Shown: positions 6,168 to 13,500 of the stretch, in pieces | Numbering within the stretch: position 1 is the first letter of the stretch | Layout: each line of letters starts with the position of its first letter | NCBI GenBank assembly: GCA_903959665.1 | Contig: CAJBXY010000074.1 | Span: 1-15,909 of the forward strand | DNA length: 15,909 nt | Direction: 5' to 3' | Origin: an uncultured Solirubrobacterales bacterium | GTDB taxonomy: Bacteria > Actinomycetota > Thermoleophilia > Solirubrobacterales > Solirubrobacteraceae | Program-made: the position numbers and the translations under genes | The notes under the pieces: generated by a model | Database searches by the model: none | Told to the model about the DNA's origin: nothing | Seen by the model: only the letters and a program-made list of their open reading frames with translations

Positions 6168-7820
6168 ATGTCTGCCCCAGACCGCTCGCACGCGATCGAC
6201 CATGTGATCGTCGTCCTCTTCGAGAACCGCTCGCTCGACAACCTGCTCGGGCATCTTTACGGGCCGGGGGACGCAAAAACCTTCGAGGGGGTGCTCGGGA
6301 AGGAACTGAGCAATCCCGTCCCGGCATGGGCGGATCACCAGCCAGCTGACGGCAGTGGCCTTGTGAGCGTCTTTGTGGGCGACAACATGGACGCGCCCAA
6401 CCCCGACTCCGGCGAGGAGTATGCCCACACCAACACCCAACTCTTTGGCACCCTCGACGATCACAATCGATTCGCTGGCGGCGACGAGATAAAGGCACCG
6501 TTCAACGCTCCGCCGGAGGGCGCGACGCCGACGATGGACGGCTTTGTCGCTGACTACATCTCCTTCTTCACTTGGGAGATGGGCCGCCAGCCCACCTACG
6601 AGGAGTACGCGCAGATCATGCAGTGCTTCACCCCCGAGCAGGTGCCGGTTCTAAACGGCTTGGCGCGGGAGTTCGGCGTCTTCGACCATTGGTTCTGCGA
6701 GGTTCCATCACAGACGTTCATGAATCGCTCCTTCTGGACGGCGGCCACATGCACGCCACTGCCTACTGGAGGCACCACTAACGAGCCGATCGGGCACTGG
6801 ATCAAAGACAACGTTGCCGAGACGATCTTCAACCGTCTGGAGAAACACGGTCGCAGCTGGAAGGTTTACGTCGAAGGCGACACCGGAGCCTCGCTGACCG
6901 GCCTGATCCACTGGCCGGCGCTGCACGAGCGTTTCGCCACCAACTTCGTGCCCTTCAGCGAATTTGAAAAGGATGCCGCCTCAGGCAACCTTCCCGACTT
7001 TGCGATGATCGAGCCGAACCTGCTCGTGGGGCACGGTGACTTCCACCCGGCAGCAGGAGCCGCCCTGGTCAAGGGCCTCGAACTTGACGTCGACGTTCCG
7101 TCCTCAATCCTCTCCGGCGACGCGTTCTTGCAGCGGATTTTCGACGCCTACCGTGGCATGCGCGCCACCGACGGCGCGAACGTGTGGAACACGACCCTGC
7201 TGATCGGCTGGGATGAGCCCGGCGGCACTTACGACCACGTGCCGCCAGGCCCCGTCCCCGCCCCCGACAAGGCAGCTCCCGCAGGGCAGATGGACTTTCG
7301 ATTCGACCGGTCCGGTTACCGCGTCCCGGCAATCGTCGTCTCGCCGTGGGTCGAGCCAGGCTCTGTTTACAACGACGAGCATCGTCACACCTCGCTGATC
7401 GCCACGCTAACCAAGCTGTGGGACATCGGCGGTGCGTTCACCGAGCGCGACAAGGCCGCCAAGCCGATCGATTACGTCTTCAGCAGGGAGACGCCGACCG
7501 ATCCCGACGACTGGGGCGTCCCGCGCGCCAACCCGGTTCCAAAGTGGCAGATTGACTGGGAGGCAAGCGACCGGACCCTGAGCAACTTGGGCAACGCCGC
7601 GATTCCAGGCCTGATCAAGACCGCCAAGGAGAAGGGATGGCCGCTGCCGCCGCAACTGGAGGATCCGAACTTCCACCTCACAACGGACTTGGGATTCCAC
7701 GCCCAGCAGCTCGTGTTTAAGCACATCTGGCCACTGCTGGGGCCAGAAGGCGAGGACCTAGATCAGATCAAGGCGATCGTCGAGCAGGACCTGACGGACG
7801 CAACGAAGCCGGAGAAGTAA
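6168..7820 (+). CDS. Phosphoesterase family protein (phospholipase C / acid phosphatase AcpA superfamily)
   Basis: A 550-residue enzyme of the phosphoesterase family (PF04185-like) that includes bacterial phospholipases C and acid phosphatase AcpA. Visible landmarks are HVIVVLFENRSLDNLLG (E19 and N20, the expected first metal ligands), FDHWFCEVPSQTFMNRSF, in which T183 sits where the family nucleophile (Ser or Thr before xxNR) is expected, WDEPGGTYDHVPPGP (D349, E350, H357), and GYRVPAIVVSPWVEPGSV with the following EHRHTSLIATLTKLW. It probably cleaves a phosphomonoester or a phospholipid head group; the substrate cannot be told. Unlike most relatives, it has no Sec or Tat signal peptide, so a cytoplasmic place is implied. 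The gene stands alone on the plus strand between two minus-strand genes and is bracketed by a 20-nt direct repeat. Confidence 0.85.
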   Translation: MSAPDRSHAIDHVIVVLFENRSLDNLLGHLYGPGDAKTFEGVLGKELSNPVPAWADHQPADGSGLVSVFVGDNMDAPNPDSGEEYAHTNTQLFGTLDDHNRFAGGDEIKAPFNAPPEGATPTMDGFVADYISFFTWEMGRQPTYEEYAQIMQCFTPEQVPVLNGLAREFGVFDHWFCEVPSQTFMNRSFWTAATCTPLPTGGTTNEPIGHWIKDNVAETIFNRLEKHGRSWKVYVEGDTGASLTGLIHWPALHERFATNFVPFSEFEKDAASGNLPDFAMIEPNLLVGHGDFHPAAGAALVKGLELDVDVPSSILSGDAFLQRIFDAYRGMRATDGANVWNTTLLIGWDEPGGTYDHVPPGPVPAPDKAAPAGQMDFRFDRSGYRVPAIVVSPWVEPGSVYNDEHRHTSLIATLTKLWDIGGAFTERDKAAKPIDYVFSRETPTDPDDWGVPRANPVPKWQIDWEASDRTLSNLGNAAIPGLIKTAKEKGWPLPPQLEDPNFHLTTDLGFHAQQLVFKHIWPLLGPEGEDLDQIKAIVEQDLTDATKPEK

Positions 7821-7838
7821 GTAGCCGGACTACCCGCT

Positions 7839-9413
7839 TCAGCCAAGCAGCACGCCGGGGTTGAGGATCCCCGCCGGATCGATCTCTCGCTTGGCGGCGC
7901 CGAAAGCCGCCGCAAATAGCTCGGGCCGCTGCTCGTCGTACCACGGGCGATGGTCGCGGCCGACGGCGTGGTGGTGGGTGATCGTTCCCCCAGCGGCGAT
8001 GATCGCGTCACCGGCGGCCTGCTTCATCTCGTGCCACTGCGCGACCTCATCGCCGCGGCGGGCCGGTGCCAAAACCGTGTAATAAGGAGCGGGCCCGTCG
8101 GGATAGAGGTGCGTGAAGCGGCAGCTAACGCGGCACGGCTCGCCGAGCGCTTCCCGCGTGGCGCCGACGACCGCCTCGTGGAACGCGGGAAAGCGGTCCC
8201 AAGTGATCGCCGTCTCAAAGGTGTCGGCGAGAATTCCGAGCTGCACGAGCATGTCGCGGATGTACGGCATCTTGATGAACGCCTCGCGCCAATTTCCCTC
8301 GGCGGCAGGGCGCGAATCGGTAGGCGCGTCCCACTGCCCGCCGTGGCTGGCTGCAATCTCCAGCGCCCGCTTGAGGTCGTGGTCGACCGAGCCGTCGGTC
8401 GATTCAAAGCCGATCACCAGAACTGAGTGCGTGCCGTCGCCGGCACCGGTCTGCTGCGCCTCTAGCTGATCGAGCAGGCGGCAGTTGGCTGGATCGAGGC
8501 CGCTCTGAACGATCTCACGCGCGGCCTCGGCGCCGGTCAGGAAATCCCCGAAGCGAACCGCGCTTGATCCTCGATGCTGCGGCCGCGGCTGAACGCGGAC
8601 CCACGCCTCAGTGATCACTCCCAGCGTTCCCTCGGAGCCAAGCAGAATCCGGTCAGGGCTCGGGCCGGCGCCGGAGCCTGGCAGCCGTCGCGACTGCCAA
8701 AGCCCGCTCGGCGTGATCGCCCGGACCGACTCAACAAGGTCGTCGATGTGTGTGAGCCGGGTTGCGAAATGGCCGCCGGCGCGCGTCGCAACCCAGCCGC
8801 CAAGCGTCGAGCATTCGAACGACTGCGGGTAGAAGCGCATCGTCAGGCCGTGCTGACCGAGCTGCTGCTCGAGCCTCGGCCCGCTGGCGCCGGCTCCGAT
8901 CAGCGCCGAGCGCGAAACCGGATCAACTTCGAGCACCTGATCAAGAAGGCCGAGATCGAGCGAACAAGTTCCGTTGAAGCTCGCAGGAACGTCCGGCTCG
9001 ACGCCGCCGACGACGCTGGTGCCGCCGCCGTAGGGGATTACGGCAACGTTCGATGAGCTTGCCCACGCGAGCAGCTGCTCGATCTCTTGCTCATTACTCG
9101 GCCGCGCGACAAGGTCTGGAACGTGCTCGTAGATGCCGCGGAAGGCTCGAATTGTGTCGAGGTAGGAGGATCCGTAGCTGTGCTCGGCGCGCTCCTCTTT
9201 GCTCTGGGAGCAGATCGCGGCAAGTGAGCCGCCGGGCGGCTCGAGCGCTGGCTCAGGTAGCTGAACGCTCTCAAATGGCGCAGCAGCTTCGGGCTCCTGG
9301 GGGCCGAAGCCGAAGAGCGGCTCAATCCCCGGCGCGGCTGCCGCGGCCTCGGCGGCGCCGATCGCGGCATCCTCGAAACCCCACCCCCAACGGCTGCGCG
9401 TACGCTTGCTCAC
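7839..9413 (-). CDS. FAD-linked oxidase, alkyl-dihydroxyacetonephosphate synthase-like
   Basis: This 524-residue flavoprotein has a PCMH-type FAD-binding domain and the C-terminal cap of the AGPS (alkyl-DHAP synthase) branch. The N-terminus carries WGWGFED (9-15), as in AGPS-like proteins, then an Ala/Pro/Glu-rich stretch, HSYGSSYLDTIRAFRG, the FAD loop PYGGGTSVVGG (127-137), FECSTLGGWVATRAGG (199 on) and LLGSEGTLGVIT. The C-terminal part has RFTHLYPDGPAPYYT and the triple-histidine motif THHHAVGRDH (H480-H482) that marks this subfamily, ending in NPGVLLG. The reaction could be ether-lipid synthesis or oxidation of a hydroxy acid; bacterial members are mostly uncharacterised. The GTG start at 9413 keeps the WGWG motif in frame. 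It diverges from the Nudix gene with a 24-nt gap. Confidence 0.87.
   Translation of the reverse strand: MSKRTRSRWGWGFEDAAIGAAEAAAAAPGIEPLFGFGPQEPEAAAPFESVQLPEPALEPPGGSLAAICSQSKEERAEHSYGSSYLDTIRAFRGIYEHVPDLVARPSNEQEIEQLLAWASSSNVAVIPYGGGTSVVGGVEPDVPASFNGTCSLDLGLLDQVLEVDPVSRSALIGAGASGPRLEQQLGQHGLTMRFYPQSFECSTLGGWVATRAGGHFATRLTHIDDLVESVRAITPSGLWQSRRLPGSGAGPSPDRILLGSEGTLGVITEAWVRVQPRPQHRGSSAVRFGDFLTGAEAAREIVQSGLDPANCRLLDQLEAQQTGAGDGTHSVLVIGFESTDGSVDHDLKRALEIAASHGGQWDAPTDSRPAAEGNWREAFIKMPYIRDMLVQLGILADTFETAITWDRFPAFHEAVVGATREALGEPCRVSCRFTHLYPDGPAPYYTVLAPARRGDEVAQWHEMKQAAGDAIIAAGGTITHHHAVGRDHRPWYDEQRPELFAAAFGAAKREIDPAGILNPGVLLG
7844..7863. repeat. Direct repeat, copy 2, at the 3' end of the FAD-oxidase gene
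   Basis: This is the second copy of the 20-nt repeat also found at 6061-6080 (19/20 identical). It lies within the last codons of the minus-strand FAD-oxidase gene and is clearly coding there (NPGVLL). The two copies lie 1783 nt apart and bracket the whole phosphoesterase gene, with copy 2 starting 23 nt after its stop. Confidence 0.55.
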
Positions 9414-9425
9414 GCTTGAGACCGT

Positions 9426-9439
9426 ACTCTGAGCAGAGT
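9426..9439. repeat. Inverted repeat between FAD-oxidase and Nudix genes
   Basis: ACTCTG-AG-CAGAGT, with perfect 6-nt arms around a 2-nt centre. It lies in the 24-nt divergent gap and touches the GTG at 9438, a possible start of the Nudix gene. It could be an operator serving both genes, or chance; six-nt arms are short. Confidence 0.35.
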
Positions 9440-10100
9440 GTCGATGGCTCCCGGAATACTCGCCCGCGGGCCCTGGTCACCGGACCAGGTGACTGCTCGC
9501 TGGGCGGAAGAGATGTTTGAGCCTTCGCCACAGCTGACCGCCGACGCCGACGCCGCGGTCGCAGCGCTCGCTGAGCGCGGCTCCCCCAGCCACGACGGGC
9601 TTGGCGCCCGCTTCATCAGCCACGAGCTTGCAGACGATGGCCAATTGACGATCAACCTGCAGCCGTCACGCTGGTCGCTGCGGCTAAACGAAGCTGACGC
9701 AGCCAACTCGGTGGCGGCGCTCTGCGCCGTGCGCGACTGCGAAGGCCGCTGGCTTGCCGGTCGGCGCGCAGCTTGGCTGGCGTCGTGGCCTGGGCGCTGG
9801 GCGCTGGGTGCAGGAGGCGCCGTCGACTTTGGTGAGAGCCCGGCCGAAACGCTGGCCCGCGAGCTCCAAGAGGAGTGGTCGGTCAGCGCCGAAGAGATCC
9901 GCTGCGAGGCGCTCGTGATGCTGCCAAACGCGATGGTGATGTTGATCGGCCAGGCCTGGCTGCCCGAAGGCGCGGCGGTGACCCCCGACGATGAGCACGA
10001 CGAGCACGCTTGGTGGCCAGCGCAGGTTGACGATTGGCCCGACGAGGCCGACGAGCCACTGCGGCGAATGGCGACGCTGCTGAGCCAGGTGCCACGATGA
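9438..10100 (+). CDS. Nudix hydrolase with N-terminal extension
   Basis: A 220-residue protein with a Nudix domain in its second half (about residues 88-215). The Nudix box reads GAVDFGESPAETLAREL followed by QEEWSV. It fits GX5EX7REUXEE, with the catalytic REL-x-EE intact, but the usual Gly of EEXG is replaced by Ser. It should hydrolyse a nucleoside diphosphate linked to another moiety, in the cytoplasm; the substrate is unknown. The first ~85 residues (PWSPDQVTARWAEEM, then ISHELADDGQLTINLQPSRW) are not a domain I recognise and look like a family-specific N-terminal part. The start may be GTG 9438 or ATG 9444; neither has a clear ribosome binding site. The stop overlaps the next gene as ATGA, so the Nudix, membrane protein and E2-E1 genes probably form one transcript. 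Confidence 0.85.
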   Translation: MSMAPGILARGPWSPDQVTARWAEEMFEPSPQLTADADAAVAALAERGSPSHDGLGARFISHELADDGQLTINLQPSRWSLRLNEADAANSVAALCAVRDCEGRWLAGRRAAWLASWPGRWALGAGGAVDFGESPAETLARELQEEWSVSAEEIRCEALVMLPNAMVMLIGQAWLPEGAAVTPDDEHDEHAWWPAQVDDWPDEADEPLRRMATLLSQVPR

Positions 10101-10489
10101 GCGACGCGGCCCAAGCGCCCAAGCAGCGCGGCCCAAGCCTCTCTGAGGGCACGCTGAAGAGGCTCTCGTTTGCGCACTCAACGGTCTACATCTGCTTGCT
10201 CGTGGTCTGGCTCGTGCCGGGCCTAGCCGTGGCCACCTCAATCTTCGGCTTTGTTCACGGGTTCGGCTGGATCCTGATGGTGCTGCTGATTCTGCTGGCG
10301 CTGCGGGCCCGAGTTGTGCCCCTGCGCACGGCGACGGCCGTCGCCGTGCTCGGCGGGATTGCGCCGTTCTTCGGCAGCTACGAATTCTTCCGCGCCGGCC
10401 GCCGCCGCGAGGGCGCTGGCAGCCTCGGCGGCGAAGTTGCCAGTGAAGCTGGCGTTGCGGCGCAGGGCACCAGCCCCGGCGGCCGCTAG
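10097..10489 (+). CDS. Small integral membrane protein, DUF3817-like
   Basis: This 130-residue protein has three hydrophobic segments: TVYICLLVVWLVPGLAVATSI, a central FGWILMVLLILLAL preceded by GFVHG, and TATAVAVLGGIAPFFGSYEFF. The arrangement, with a His-Gly pair before the second helix and an F-rich third helix followed by a basic RAGRRR cluster, resembles DUF3817 proteins of actinobacteria. I make that assignment with moderate confidence. The C-terminal 25 residues are Gly/Ala/Ser-rich and probably disordered. Its ATG overlaps the Nudix stop (ATGA), and the E2-E1 gene follows after 20 nt. Function is unknown; position suggests only co-expression. Confidence 0.75.
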   Translation: MSDAAQAPKQRGPSLSEGTLKRLSFAHSTVYICLLVVWLVPGLAVATSIFGFVHGFGWILMVLLILLALRARVVPLRTATAVAVLGGIAPFFGSYEFFRAGRRREGAGSLGGEVASEAGVAAQGTSPGGR

Positions 10490-10509
10490 CATCAGCTGAA
10501 GATCGATAG

Positions 10510-13500
10510 ATGGCGGTTTCCACAACAGTTCAGGTGACGCTCCCGGCGATGGGCGAGTCGGTGAATGAAGGCACCGTTCTTGAGTGGCTGAAATCGGAGG
10601 GCGACCAAGTTGAGGCTGGCGAAACACTGGTCGAGATCTCAACCGACAAGGTCGACGCTGAGATCCCCTCGCCGGCCTCCGGAACGCTGCTGAAGATCCA
10701 TGCAGCTGCCGGTGAGACGGTCGAAATTGGCGCCTTGCTGGCTGAGCTTCAGGCTGGCGAAGCGGCCGCTTCCAACGGTTCCCCGCCGCCGCCAGCCGCG
10801 CCCGACGCCGACCGAGCGCCAGCCGAAATAATTGACATCGTCGCCCCCTCGGCCGGTGAATCGGTCAGCGAAGGGACGCTGCTCGAATGGCTCGTGAAGC
10901 CCGGCGACAGCGTCGATGACGGCCAAACGATCGTTGAGTTCTCAACCGACAAGGTCGATGTTGAGCTTCCGGCACCTGCCAGCGGAAAGATCACCGAGCT
11001 GCTCGCCAACTCGGGTGACACGATCGCCGTCGGTCAACTGATCGCTCGAATGGAGCTCGGCGCCGGGGCTCCCGCAGGAGCTGCTGGCGACGACAAACCG
11101 GCCGTCAGCAATGGCAGCGCAGCGACCGCTTCGGTTCCCGATGGCGTCCGTGCCTCACCGGTCGCCGCGCGCGTCGCGGCGGCTGAAGGTGTGGCGCTTG
11201 AATCTGTCAGCGGCAGCGGCGCCGGCGGCCGCGTTACAAAGGCAGACGTACTGGCCGCCAGCTCCGGCGGGAACGGAGCGGCCGCCAGCTCCGGCGGGAA
11301 CGGAGCGGCCGCAGCGGCCAGCGTGACAGAGCTACGCGGCGGCGCGGCGATGCTCGCCCGTTACATGGACGAGAGCCTCACGATCCCGACCGCGACCTCT
11401 ATTCGAACGATCCCCGTGACACAGATGGACGCGCGCCGCCAGGAGCTGAAGGCGGCCGGGCATAAGGTTTCCTTCACACACCTGATCGCTTGGGCGATTG
11501 CGCGAACGGCGGCCGACCAGATGCCGGTGATGACGCACCACTTCCTCGAGCAGGACGGCAAGCCGATGCGCGCCGATGACGGCGGCGTCAATCTCGGCAT
11601 CGCCGTAGACGTAGAGAAGAAGGACGGCTCGCGCACGCTGATGGTGCCGGTGATCACAAACGCCGGCGCTATCGACTTCGTCGCCTTCAAGGCCGCCTTC
11701 GATCAGCTGATCGAGAAGGCCCGCACCAACACGCTCTCGGCCGATGATCTCGTCGGAGCCAACATGACGCTTACAAACCCAGGTGGAATCGGAACCGGCG
11801 CATCGGTGCCGCGCTTGATGCCGGGCCAGGGCACGATCGTCGCGACCGGCTCGATCGGCTACCCGGTTGGGCTCGAAAACGCCGGTGCAGCGATCGGCGC
11901 CGAGAAGGTGATGACGATCACCTCAACCTACGACCACCGCGTGATTCAAGGCGCGGAGTCGGGCCGTTTCCTTCAAGCCGTTGAGGCTCAGCTCAGCGGT
12001 GAGAACGAGTTCTATGACCAGCTCTTCGCGTCGCTCGGAGTGCCGCTTGCGCCGCCTGCGCCTGCGCCTAAGGCCAGCCCCAGCGTGGCTGCTGCGAGCG
12101 GCGGCGACGACCTCGAATTGATGCAGGCGGTGCAGGCGGCGACCGCGCTGGTCAAGGCCTTCCGCACCCACGGCCACCTCGCCGCGACGCTCGACCCGCT
12201 CGGCACCGAGCCGGTTGGCGACCCGGCGCTCGATCCGGGGCCGCTCGGCCTAACCGACGCGCTGATGCGGCGAATCCCATCAAAGCTGCTGCGGATCTAC
12301 GTTCCCGGCGAAAACCTCGCCGAGTCGCTCCCCTACCTGCGCGACGTTTACACCGGCACGATGGCTTACGAGAGCGAGCACATCGCAAGCCACCGCCAGC
12401 GCCACTGGCTGCGCGAGCGAATTGAGGGCAGCGTCTACCGCAAGCCGCTCCAGCCGGAAGCCCAGCGCGCGCTGCTGCGCCGACTGCTGGCCGTAGACGC
12501 GCTCGAACGCTTCATGCACAAGGCATATCTCGGCCAGCAGCAGTTCTCAATCGAGGGCCTTGACATGACCGTGCCGATGATCGACGAGGCGGTTGAGCTG
12601 GCAGCGGAGGCCGGTGCGCGCGAGGTAGTGATCGGGATGGCCCACCGCGGCCGCCTCAACGTTCTCGCCCACAACCTCGGCCGCCCTTACGAGACGATCT
12701 TTGGCGAGTTCGAAGGAACTTCGACCGTTCAGGTTGTCAAGGCGGTGACCGAGATCCCTCAAGGGGGAACCGGCGACGTCAAGTACCACCATGGCTACAA
12801 GCGCGACTTCACCTTGCGCGAAGGCGCAAGCGTGCTGGTCAAGCTGGAATCAAACCCAAGCCACCTGGAGTCTGTTGACCCCGTCGTGATCGGCGCCACT
12901 CGTGCGGCGCAGACGAACCGCAGCGGGCGGGTAGCGGAGCGCAACCCAACTTTGGCGATGCCGGTGATCCTTCACGGCGATGCTGCGATGCCTGGCCAAG
13001 GCGTCGTCGCTGAAACCTTCAACCTCCAGGGCCTCGACGGCTACAAGGTCGGCGGCACTCTGCACCTGATCCAAAACAATCAGGTTGGCTTCACGACCGA
13101 CATCGAAGACGCCCGCTCAACTCACTGGGCCTCCGACCTGGCGAAGGGCTTCGACGTACCGATCATCCACGTCAACGCCGATGATGTTGAGGCCTGCATC
13201 TCGGCCGTCGACCTCGCGATGGCATTCCGCGCAGAGTTTGGCCACGACGTTCTGATCGACCTGATCGGCTACCGCCGCTTCGGCCACAACGAGGCCGACG
13301 AGCCGGCTTACACGCAGCCCGAGATGTACGCCGCAATCAAGCGCCACGACCGTGCCTGCACGCTCTACGCCGAGAAGCTGATCGCGGCCGCAGTAGTAAC
13401 GCGCGACGAGGTAGACGCCTGGCAACAGCAGGCCTGGGACACGCTCAGCGGTGAGCACCAGGAGCTCAAGGCTCGAATCGAAGAGGCGGCAGCGCTCGAG

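Noticed and set aside
6034..6498. N-terminal extension of the MFS frame up to 6498
   Set aside because: The extension overlaps the phosphoesterase gene antisense and encodes an Arg/Cys-rich low-complexity stretch, and the DHA2 family start fits ATG 6033.
7821..7833. Small hairpin GTAG-CCGGA-CTAC between the phosphoesterase and FAD-oxidase genes, considered as a terminator
   Set aside because: The stem is only 4 bp and no T tract follows on either strand.
9398..9405. GCGTACGC core shared with the YceI palindrome, near the FAD-oxidase start
   Set aside because: Only 8 nt match, it lies inside coding sequence, and the flanks do not extend the symmetry, so it is likely chance.
11254..11307. Tandem 27-nt units considered as a mobile or CRISPR-like repeat
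   Set aside because: The copies are directly adjacent without spacers, in frame, and fall in a low-complexity protein linker.
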